A stretch of DNA of 14,296 nucleotides from Treponema sp. (GTDB lineage: Bacteria > Spirochaetota > Spirochaetia > Treponematales > Breznakiellaceae), in assembly GCA_009786675.1 (NCBI GenBank), contig WQRP01000034.1, forward strand, positions 1 through 14,296, read 5' to 3'. The notes beneath the pieces were generated by a model that made no database searches, had not been told where the DNA came from, and saw only the letters and a list, made by a program, of their open reading frames with translations. Made by a program: the position numbers and the translations under genes. This document shows positions 7,606-13,100 of the stretch, one piece after another (the first letter of the stretch is position 1; each line of letters begins with the position of its first letter).

Positions 7606-8136
7606 CTAGTCTGTGCGAAAACCAATCGTTTTGGTCTTTGGGGGTTGCTCTATAAGATTGTTCAAGGCAATAATTATCTCGTTTACCCGTTTGTCGTTTT
7701 TCTCGATGTAAAGCATAAGGAGTTTTCGCAACTCGGAAATTTGCCCATCTGTCCCAGTTTGGGAAAGCACGTAATGCCTTAATTTAACAAAGGCCCGCAT
7801 GATATTGATGTTTACGCCTACCGCCTTCGGGCTGTTCAAAACCGATGCCAGCATTGCCACCCCCTGCTCCGTGAAGGCGTAAGGTATGGAGCGTCTGCCA
7901 CCGTGCTGCTTACTTGATATTCCATTTTGGAATGTCAAGTTTTCCCATTCCTCTTTGGTTAATTGGAACATAAAATCGTCAGGAAAGCGCTCGATGTTGC
8001 GTTTTACGGCCTTGTTTAGATTAAAGGTTTCAACTTCGTACAGGGCCGCAAGGTCACTATCGAGCATGACCTTTTGTCCGCGAATTTCGTGTATCATTGC
8101 TTGAATTTGCGCCAGTTCACTTAGGTTGCTTGCCAC
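7606..8136 (-). CDS. ORF6N domain protein (phage-type DNA-binding)
   Basis: 176 aa from GTG 8136. The ORF6N domain fills about residues 12-125: IHEIRGQKVMLDSDLAALYE, then LNKAVKRNIERFPDDFMFQL and, after a short gap, FTEQGVAMLASVL and VGVNINIMRAFVKLR, all family hallmarks. The C-terminus is a charged helix. These proteins are common in prophages and genomic islands and are thought to bind DNA; the exact role is unknown. A TTG at 8172 would add 12 residues, but that TTG is the first half of the -35, so GTG 8136, 7 nt after the -10, is preferred. The gene is AT-richer than its GC-rich neighbours and is framed by direct repeats of XRE tail sequence, pointing to acquisition. Confidence 0.9.
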   Translation of the reverse strand: MASNLSELAQIQAMIHEIRGQKVMLDSDLAALYEVETFNLNKAVKRNIERFPDDFMFQLTKEEWENLTFQNGISSKQHGGRRSIPYAFTEQGVAMLASVLNSPKAVGVNINIMRAFVKLRHYVLSQTGTDGQISELRKLLMLYIEKNDKRVNEIIIALNNLIEQPPKTKTIGFRTD

Positions 8137-8143
8137 GTTCCAG

Positions 8144-8172
8144 AGTATATCTCGTGGGGAGAAAAGCGGCAA
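8144..8172 (-). promoter_or_regulatory. Leaderless-type promoter of the ORF6N gene
   Basis: On the minus strand, -35 TTGCCG (8167-8172), 17 nt, -10 TATACT (8144-8149), then 7 nt to GTG 8136. Transcription should begin at or next to the start codon. Confidence 0.6.
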
Positions 8173-8187
8173 TAGGTGGAATCGTGC

Positions 8188-8223
8188 GGCGGTCAGTCCC
8201 CCTGCCCAGCGTTTGCCTTTTCC
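8188..8223. repeat. Direct repeat copy 2 (partner 7553-7588)
   Basis: This copy is the 3' end of the XRE-B gene plus five bases beyond its stop codon. See 7553-7588. Confidence 0.85.
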
Positions 8224-8552
8224 TGGTATTCCAGGGTTAGGCGGATTTGTTTTAGGACGTAGTCCTGCAGCAGGTCGTCCAGTTTTTTGAAATTGCCGAT
8301 TACTTCTTCCAGCTTGAAGTCCCGGTCCTTTTCGAACATGTCCCCCTTGCCGGTTTTCAGCCAGTTCTCGTTTACACCGTAGGTGAGGCAGATCATTTTG
8401 ATGGTGCGGTCTGGAATCCCGCGGGGATTCCGTTCCAGTGCGCTCGCATTGGTCTGGCTTATCTTTAGGTTTTCGGCAAATTTTTGCTGGGTTAGGCCTA
8501 ATGCCTTGCGTACCGCGACAATTCTCCAGCCTATCCCTGTGCTTTTATCCAA
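8193..8552 (-). CDS. XRE-family transcriptional regulator (XRE-B)
   Basis: 119 aa from TTG 8552. The start is chosen because AGGAAGG (8558-8564 on the complement) lies 5 nt upstream; the frame is open back to a TTG at 8582 with no such site. The HTH spans about residues 8-66: IVAVRKALGLTQQKF, SQTNASALERNPRG, ICLTYGVNENWL. The linker KTGKGDMF matches the EGKGEMF of XRE-A. A C-terminal helix, FKKLDDLLQDYVLKQIRLTL (88-107), precedes the tail EKANAGQGD. It is divergent from mini-gene B and probably represses that promoter through the dyad at 8635-8659. The same linker and helix in XRE-A indicate common descent of the two cassettes. Target and inducing signal are unknown. Confidence 0.9.
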   Translation of the reverse strand: MDKSTGIGWRIVAVRKALGLTQQKFAENLKISQTNASALERNPRGIPDRTIKMICLTYGVNENWLKTGKGDMFEKDRDFKLEEVIGNFKKLDDLLQDYVLKQIRLTLEYQEKANAGQGD

Positions 8553-8619
8553 AGATGCCTTCCTATGCGTCCATATTATCAAATATCCGACTTTCTGGAC
8601 AGGTTTTCCTTGATGGCAG

Positions 8620-8649
8620 TTGACATAATATCTGATTTTGCTTTATTAT
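8620..8649 (+). promoter_or_regulatory. Promoter of the mini-gene B / lipoprotein B operon
   Basis: -35 TTGACA (8620-8625), 18 nt, -10 TATTAT (8644-8649): the same hexamers and spacing as the cassette A promoter at 1284-1313. Confidence 0.8.
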
Positions 8650-8659
8650 ATAGCAAAAT
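8635..8659. promoter_or_regulatory. Operator-like perfect inverted repeat over the -10 of cassette B
   Basis: ATTTTGCT (8635-8642) and AGCAAAAT (8652-8659) are perfect inverted arms around a 9-nt centre holding the -10. The geometry matches cassette A (9-nt centre on the -10) but the arm sequence differs, as expected for two repressors with separate specificity. Binding by XRE-B is inference. Confidence 0.7.
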
Positions 8660-8671
8660 TAGGTGTAACAG

Positions 8672-8875
8672 ATGGACGATATTTCTACAAAGTTGCAAGG
8701 CAAGGGAAATTCTCTGGAAGAACAGGAGAAACTAAAAGTTTTGGCCGCTGGCTTTAGGAAACTCGAGGACAGTCGGAAGGACTATATTCTGGAGCTGACG
8801 CGGAAACTGGCGGATATCCATTGCGAAGGGGGATACGGAGGTACGGCTTTTCAAAGGGTCGTCTTTCCTATCTAA
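8672..8875 (+). CDS. Small protein with XRE-B-like C-terminal helix, no HTH (mini-B)
   Basis: 67 aa. ATG 8672 has AGGTG (8661-8665) 6 nt upstream. No helix-turn-helix is present. Residues 28-47, FRKLEDSRKDYILELTRKLA, align with FKKLDDLLQDYVLKQIRLTL of XRE-B and FAKLEKPFKEYIVLQVKQLT of XRE-A, so the protein looks like the regulator's oligomerisation helix expressed alone. The region before it (KLQGKGNSLEEQEKLKVLAA) is also predicted helical; the last 17 residues are not recognisable. It is first in an operon with lipoprotein B (28-nt gap) under the putative XRE-B operator. Forming mixed oligomers with XRE-B to relieve repression is a testable guess, not shown. It could instead be a decayed regulator gene. 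Confidence 0.75.
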   Translation: MDDISTKLQGKGNSLEEQEKLKVLAAGFRKLEDSRKDYILELTRKLADIHCEGGYGGTAFQRVVFPI

Positions 8876-8903
8876 AATATGACTTACGGAAAAGGAGTTT
8901 GGG

Positions 8904-9794
8904 ATGAAAAATTCGGTTGTCCCAGTTTTGGCGGCGGTGGTATTGGCCACCTTTCTAGTGTCATGCGTTTCCATGCAGGACAGGCAGATGACTATGCAGG
9001 AAAGACTTGATACAACCATAGTAGGCACCGTTTCGACAGAGTTTACGTCTTTTCAGTTTTTGCATATCCATAACAGAAGGCAGTTAACGAGAAGGGCACA
9101 CCGTGACTTGATGAAAATCGCGGAGCAACAACACGCAGGTATTATTGAGATAAGGAATATTCGTATTGAAGGCAGTGGATCTGGCTTGACGTTTTTATAT
9201 AACGTTGCCATTCCAGTTCTAGTACTTGTAGGATCTGGAGTATTTTCTGAAGTAGAGGGGAGTGAGTTCTTGGTTGGAATGCTTTATGGGGGAATTCCCA
9301 TTGCCCTCGGTATTAGTGTAATCGGCAACTTCCAACGAATAACCGTTACTGGTGACGTTGTCCTGCACGAAGCCAGGCCGGGCATTCCCGAGGCAACCGC
9401 GCCGGCGCACAGGGTCGATGTCGCCCTGAACAACGCCGCCGGCACCTTGGTTAACACAATACCCCAAGGCGCCTCCGTAGCCATCCTTAACGTGCAGTCG
9501 AATGATCTTTCGACCGCCGAATTCGTTATGGTCGGGCTGGAATACAGGCTCTTTGTCGCAAGAAGGTTCGTAATCGTCGATCGCGTCAGGCTGGACCAGA
9601 TTCGCCACGAACAGCACCTTCACATATCGGGCGAGGTGGACGACGCCTCGGCGGTATCCATAGGGCAGATCCTTGGCGCGTCCATCGTCATAACCGGCAG
9701 CGTCGGCGACGACGCGATGGGCGGCTGGCTCGTACTAAGGGCGCTGGACGTGCAAACCGGGCAGGTAATGGCCATGGCGATGCAACGGTTTTGA
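8904..9794 (+). CDS. Lipoprotein B with CsgG/LpoB-like C-terminal domain
   Basis: 296 aa. The signal peptide ends in lipobox LVSC with Cys21. Residues 22-155 are AT-rich in codon use and unrecognised, with two hydrophobic stretches (about 96-112 and 122-141). Residues 178-290 follow the CsgG/FlgO/LpoB pattern: IPQGASVAILNVQSNDLS, a helix with VGLEYRLFVARRFVIVDR, then a segment with ISGEVDD, and SIGQILGASIVITGSV before a final strand pair. Such domains sit in periplasmic lipoproteins that activate penicillin-binding proteins or build secretion pores; the role here is unknown. ATG 8904 has AAAGGAG 6 nt upstream, and the gene follows mini-B by 28 nt, so one transcript is likely. GC content rises sharply at about 9360, at the join between the two halves, suggesting a chimeric gene. 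Confidence 0.9.
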   Translation: MKNSVVPVLAAVVLATFLVSCVSMQDRQMTMQERLDTTIVGTVSTEFTSFQFLHIHNRRQLTRRAHRDLMKIAEQQHAGIIEIRNIRIEGSGSGLTFLYNVAIPVLVLVGSGVFSEVEGSEFLVGMLYGGIPIALGISVIGNFQRITVTGDVVLHEARPGIPEATAPAHRVDVALNNAAGTLVNTIPQGASVAILNVQSNDLSTAEFVMVGLEYRLFVARRFVIVDRVRLDQIRHEQHLHISGEVDDASAVSIGQILGASIVITGSVGDDAMGGWLVLRALDVQTGQVMAMAMQRF

Positions 9795-9807
9795 TACTGG
9801 TACGCGG

Positions 9808-9839
9808 CTGCCGCCTTTGGGTAAACCCGCCGGCGGCAG
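9808..9839 (+). terminator. Strong GC hairpin after lipoprotein B
   Basis: CTGCCGCC (9808-9815) pairs perfectly with GGCGGCAG (9832-9839); GGG (9819-9821) and CCC (9826-9828) can pair inside. No T-run follows, so it is either a Rho-dependent or structural 3' end. It lies 14 nt past the stop codon, between convergent genes. Confidence 0.4.
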
Positions 9840-9864
9840 TAGCATGTGTGTCTAAGTTCCCCTT

Positions 9865-9892
9865 CTTGTATTTGTTTGATAGAAAATACAAG
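9865..9892 (-). terminator. Hairpin after the PBECR-like gene
   Basis: CTTGTATTT (9865-9873) and AAATACAAG (9884-9892) form a perfect 9-bp stem with a 10-nt loop, immediately past the stop codon of the minus-strand gene. No T-run follows on the minus strand. Confidence 0.4.
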
Positions 9893-9896
9893 CCGC

Positions 9897-10493
9897 TTAC
9901 TTGACAATCAGAATGTCGCGTAGTATGCTTTTTATACGGGCAATGCTTTTGCTGGGTTCGCCAACGGGTTTTCCCGCGCTACCGGCTTTGATGGTATTGC
10001 CCTTATTTTTTGCAAGCTCGCTGGCTGCAAATATGTCATGCACATAGAATTTATTGTCGTGCCCTTTTACCATCCTTAATCTGACAACTAAGATTTCATG
10101 CCTTTCCCCTATCCGGATGGGAGCAGCAATAAGCGTGTTTTTTATCGGTTTTCCCTCAAAATCATTGGAAAGATCAATGAGCCTGCCTTTTTCTATGGCA
10201 TCTGGTATTGCCGGGAGGGCATCAAGTTTATTTTGGTATATCCTATGTTCGAAGCTGGCTTTTACGCCCGCTCGGTCAAAAACAACTTCGCCAATATCCG
10301 CTCTCCTAATCGTTTTACCACCAGCAGCCTCAATCCATTTCAGCGTCTCTTCTTTTGCCTGCCTGTTGTTCTCGGCTTTTATAAGGCCAGCCTCTACCGA
10401 CTTTATTGGTTCTCCAAGAAGGAAGTCATGTATACTGATTTTTTCGTCGGCCGTAAGCCGTTTTTCCTTTAGGATGTCAAATTTTTCGTTCAT
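9897..10493 (-). CDS. PBECR/LPD-type phage-associated domain protein
   Basis: 198 aa, AT-rich. Residues 55-160 resemble the phage-associated barnase/EndoU/colicin/RelE-like domains (PBECR, LPD families) at the ends of MuF and polyvalent phage proteins: IGEVVFDRAGVKASFEHRIY (67-86), KLDALPAIPDAIEKGRLI, NTLIAAPIRIGERHEILVV, then NKFYVHDIF. H83 and the FYVHD segment (149-153) are the likely functional positions. In phages the domain is usually one module of a long protein; here it stands alone with only about 55 preceding residues. An RNase activity is suggested by the family name but not established for this form. No immunity-like partner is adjacent. ATG 10493 lacks a Shine-Dalgarno; no other Met lies nearby. 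Family confidence is moderate. Confidence 0.8.
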   Translation of the reverse strand: MNEKFDILKEKRLTADEKISIHDFLLGEPIKSVEAGLIKAENNRQAKEETLKWIEAAGGKTIRRADIGEVVFDRAGVKASFEHRIYQNKLDALPAIPDAIEKGRLIDLSNDFEGKPIKNTLIAAPIRIGERHEILVVRLRMVKGHDNKFYVHDIFAASELAKNKGNTIKAGSAGKPVGEPSKSIARIKSILRDILIVK

Positions 10494-10595
10494 ATAATCG
10501 CATCAGCTGCATCAACCAGATGGAACTCCCAAACATATAGAAGCATATCTGTTTTTCATGGTTGCGTAAAGCCCTTGAAACCTAAAAACGATACC

Positions 10596-10661
10596 ATGCA
10601 AACCCCCATGGCCTACAAAGACAGCCTTTTTAGATCGATTTTTGGCAACGAGAAATCGGCT
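10596..10661 (+). pseudogene. 5' fragment of an Rpn-type nuclease/transposase gene
   Basis: Reads MQTPMAYKDSLFRSIFGNEK then SA, matching the start of one subgroup of PDDEXK_2 (Rpn-type) proteins, in which YKDSLFRxIF begins the nuclease domain. Homology then stops: the following codons give a Pro/Arg-rich stretch unlike the family, and the frame runs on over the next gene's start. It is a head-only remnant, distinct from the one at 10727. Confidence 0.65.
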
Positions 10662-10676
10662 ACCCCTTCGCGTAAC

Positions 10677-10705
10677 TTGAAACCCCCGCCAAAACAAGGT
10701 AATCT
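10677..10705 (+). promoter_or_regulatory. Promoter retained by the broken Rpn gene
   Basis: -35 TTGAAA (10677-10682), 17 nt, -10 TAATCT (10700-10705), followed by the ribosome binding site GAGGG (10714-10718) 8 nt before ATG 10727. Confidence 0.5.
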
Positions 10706-10726
10706 TAGCTTACGAGGGTTACATCA

Positions 10727-11328
10727 ATGGCGAAGCTTAAATACACCTTCAAGACCGATACTTTGTTCAAAATGCGGCTCTGGAGATACAGGTTCGCAAC
10801 GAGGGCGACGACTACCAGAACATGCCGCGCACGGTGATTATAAGCATTCTGGATTTCAACCTGTTCGAATGCGCGGAATTTCATTCGGAGTTTCGTCCTC
10901 TTGAGGCGACGCGGCACGAGCCCCTTTCGGACAGGATGAGTTTGCACTTTTTCGAGTTGCGGAAGGTGCCGGCGCAGAAAGGCCCGATGGACATGCTCCT
11001 TTTGTGGCTCTCGCTTTTCCGGGCGAGGACGGATGAGGATCTTGACAAGATAAAGGCACTGGGGGTACCGGAGATGGAACGGGCAATCGACGCATTCAAC
11101 CAGATAACGGCCTCGCCGGAGTTTCTGGAGATTGAGCGGCAGTTGGAAAAAGCGCGACTAACCGAGGCGTCCGCGTTGCGCAGGTCGGCAACGAGGGCGG
11201 CGGAGAGGGAACGCATGAAGTGGCAGACCGTGGTTGCCGGCAAGGATGCGGAAATCGCCGGCAAGAATGCGGAAAACGAACGACTCCGCGCGGAAATCGA
11301 GAAACTTCGAACCGGGTTAAAGGACTGA
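10727..11328 (+). pseudogene. Rpn-family (PDDEXK_2) nuclease/transposase, internally deleted
   Basis: ATG 10727 opens MAKLKYTFKTDTLFKM, the classic start of this family, but after 16 codons the frame breaks; read on from there it stops at about 10835. From 10774 the family continues in another frame: ALEIQVRNEGD, then DYQNMPRTVIISILDFNLF, AEFHSEFRPLEATRHEPLSD, FFELRKVP, and a C-terminal coiled coil rich in Ala, Glu, Lys and Arg with the repeat VAGKDAEIAGKNAE, ending at the stop at 11326. Compared with intact members, about 60-70 residues are missing after FKM, including the catalytic Asp strand, and a second, in-frame loss removes roughly 20-25 residues between EGD and DYQ. An intact 168-codon ORF from ATG 10822 could still be translated, but it lacks the nuclease core. 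The ancestral protein cut DNA and promoted recombination. Confidence 0.8.
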
Positions 11329-11350
11329 TTCTAGCAATCCGGACGCGACC

Positions 11351-12349
11351 TTACCGTGAGGCGTCGTCGATAATCTGCGAAGCCGTGGCGAAGGTAAATC
11401 CCCGGTCCACCAGATCCCGGTAAAGCTCCTTCAGCAGCGGGGCCAGCTCGGGCGACCAGACGTGGCCTATCATCACCGCGTCGCCCCTCCGCGACGCGAT
11501 CCCCAGGCCTTCCTCGATCGCGCGACGCATCGAGGCGCGATCCTGATCGTTGTCGATAAAGACGTTGCGCTGGCCTATCGTTATCCCCATGCGCCGCGCC
11601 ACGGCCGGGGCAACCGACGCGGCGGTCGTCTTGGAATCCAGGAAAGGTATGCCGTGTTCCCGGCTAAAGCCAAGCACGGTTTCCATTATCCGCTCGTCCG
11701 CGGTTATCCGCGATCCCTGGTGGTTGTTCATGCCGGCCACCGGACTCACTTCCGCAAGGTTTCGTTCCAGTATCTCCAGAATTTCTTCGTCGCTCATCCA
11801 TAGGTAAATCGCGCCGGGACCCGGATCCTCCCCGCCGATCGCCTCCATCGGCTGGTGCAGGAACACCTCCATTCCGGCCTCGCGTATGCGCCTGGCGGCC
11901 TCGGCGGAATGGGGCAGGCCGGGCAGGACGGCGATGGTCAGGGGGCCGGGGAAGCGCAGGAACGGTTCCAGATCGTGCAGGTTGTGGCCCGCGTCGTCGA
12001 TCACGAAGACCAGGGTTCCCCGATCCCGCCTTGGGGGCGGCTCCGGCGGAAGCGCGGCCACTATGGGGGCGGGCGGCATCGGTTCCCTAGTTTCCGGCTC
12101 CGGATCGGGCATCTCGAAATCTATGCCCTGCAAGGGGCGCGGCCTTATGTTCCGGACGTTAATCACCACGAGCGAGACCGCGATTGCGGCTATTATGATC
12201 GAGACGGTAAGCAGCGTTGCCTTCCACATGTCGGGGACTGCGTTTTTTGGCTTCCCGGTGTTTTTCGGATCCTTTTGCCTGGCGCTCTTTGCGGGTTTGG
12301 AACCCGGCGGCTTGCGGTGTCCGGTATTCTTGTCGTTCGCCCTTTGCAC
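11351..12349 (-). CDS. yibQ: Divergent polysaccharide deacetylase, YibQ family
   Basis: 332 aa from GTG 12349. A basic cytoplasmic N-terminus (1-40) is followed by one membrane helix (about 43-64), a Pro/Glu-rich periplasmic linker (70-108) and the catalytic-fold domain (110-330). Family marks are VFVIDDAGHN (114-123), LHQPMEA (164-170), GMNNHQGS (206-213), FLDSKT (236-241), VFIDND (263-268) and IGHV (294-297). The metal-ligand positions D118/D119, H165 and H210 are present. Family members are thought to deacetylate a cell-envelope glycan; the substrate is unproven. The linker suits reach through the periplasm from the inner membrane. The GTG is set 6 nt after a -10-like TAAAAT with no Shine-Dalgarno. 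It is divergent from the yciO-like gene. Confidence 0.93.
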   Translation of the reverse strand: MQRANDKNTGHRKPPGSKPAKSARQKDPKNTGKPKNAVPDMWKATLLTVSIIIAAIAVSLVVINVRNIRPRPLQGIDFEMPDPEPETREPMPPAPIVAALPPEPPPRRDRGTLVFVIDDAGHNLHDLEPFLRFPGPLTIAVLPGLPHSAEAARRIREAGMEVFLHQPMEAIGGEDPGPGAIYLWMSDEEILEILERNLAEVSPVAGMNNHQGSRITADERIMETVLGFSREHGIPFLDSKTTAASVAPAVARRMGITIGQRNVFIDNDQDRASMRRAIEEGLGIASRRGDAVMIGHVWSPELAPLLKELYRDLVDRGFTFATASQIIDDASR

Positions 12350-12371
12350 GTTTTTATTTTATCGGTAAAAT
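12344..12371 (+). promoter_or_regulatory. Candidate promoter for the yciO-like gene
   Basis: -35 TTGCAC (12344-12349), 16 nt, -10 TAAAAT (12366-12371), giving a leader of about 57 nt. It overlaps the opposing yibQ promoter, and its -35 covers the yibQ start codon. Confidence 0.4.
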
Positions 12372-12386
12372 GGGGGGTGAATTCAA
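12356..12386 (-). promoter_or_regulatory. Leaderless-type promoter of yibQ
   Basis: On the minus strand, -35 TTGAAT (12381-12386); -10 either TAAAAT (12356-12361, 19-nt spacer) or GATAAA (12358-12363, 17-nt spacer). Either ends 6-8 nt before GTG 12349, so the leader is at most about 2 nt. Confidence 0.5.
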
Positions 12387-12424
12387 TAGGGGCGTAGCCT
12401 GGTCATTTGGTCGGTCCCTGGTAT

Positions 12425-12428
12425 GGAG
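12425..12428 (+). promoter_or_regulatory. Ribosome binding site that decides the yciO-like start
   Basis: GGAG lies 6 nt before ATG 12435. It overlaps the in-frame ATG at 12423, which has no site of its own, so 12435 is preferred. Confidence 0.65.
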
Positions 12429-12434
12429 CGACAA

Positions 12435-13100
12435 ATGATTGAATACGTGGTTCCCCAGAACATCGACGATCGCGTTCTGGCAAGGGCGGTTCGGGTTTTG
12501 GAGGGGGGAGGGCTGATCGCCCTGCCCACGGACACCAGTTGGAGCCTGGTCTGCTCGCTTAGGTCCGGTGCCGGCATAAAAAAGCTGCGCAGGCTTTCCG
12601 GGGAACGGGACGAGCGGCATTTTACGCTTTTGTGCTCGGACATTTCCCAGTTCGGCGAGCTGTGCAGCCTGGACAACACCCGTTTTCGCCTGATAAAGCG
12701 CCTTTCCCCGGGTCCTTACGTGTTTATCCTAAAGACGCTGCTCGGCACGGAGAAGGCCCTGGACATTCGCCGCCGCGAGGCCGGGGTTCGAATTCCCGGG
12801 CATCCGGTCCCGCTTGCGCTAATCGAGGCCCTGGGGCACTCCCTTTACTCGATAACCGCGAAAAGGTCGATGCAGGAGGACTTCGAGCCGGACGGCGAGG
12901 AGGACGGCGAGGGCGACGGCCTGCCGCCCATCCCGGAGGAGGAGCTTTTCGAGGGCGGCTGGGAGCTTGAGGGAATCGACGGCGTGGACATGGTCCTGGA
13001 CGACAGCGAGGATCGCGATCGCGTTTTTTCCACGATCCTGGATCTGTCCGGGGAGGACGCCCGGCTGGTTCGCCTGGGCGCGGGAGCCTGGCCGGTCTAG
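12435..13100 (+). CDS. yciO: YciO-type protein of the YrdC/Sua5 superfamily
   Basis: 221 aa. The YrdC fold is recognised by LIALPTDTSWSL (27-38), RHFTLLCSDIS (61-71), FRLIKRLSPGPYVFIL (84-99) and AGVRIPGHPVPLALIEALG (116-134); the order and spacing follow E. coli YciO rather than TsaC. TsaC proteins make threonylcarbamoyl-AMP for tRNA t6A; YciO's role is less certain. Two oddities: the usual PTDTxY has Trp at the Tyr position, and residues 147-180 form a strongly acidic insert (about a dozen Glu and Asp) where YciO has a short loop. The usual SAN motif after the second half is replaced by TAKRS. The true tRNA-modifying function may therefore be elsewhere in the genome. The gene converges on the CDF gene and the two stop codons overlap. 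Confidence 0.88.
   Translation: MIEYVVPQNIDDRVLARAVRVLEGGGLIALPTDTSWSLVCSLRSGAGIKKLRRLSGERDERHFTLLCSDISQFGELCSLDNTRFRLIKRLSPGPYVFILKTLLGTEKALDIRRREAGVRIPGHPVPLALIEALGHSLYSITAKRSMQEDFEPDGEEDGEGDGLPPIPEEELFEGGWELEGIDGVDMVLDDSEDRDRVFSTILDLSGEDARLVRLGAGAWPV

Noticed and set aside
11855..12397. 180-aa plus-strand ORF opposite yibQ
   Set aside because: Antisense to a complete YibQ domain; composition is that of a shadow frame.
12423..12434. ATG 12423 as start of the yciO-like gene
   Set aside because: It lacks a ribosome binding site and itself contains the GGAG that serves ATG 12435.
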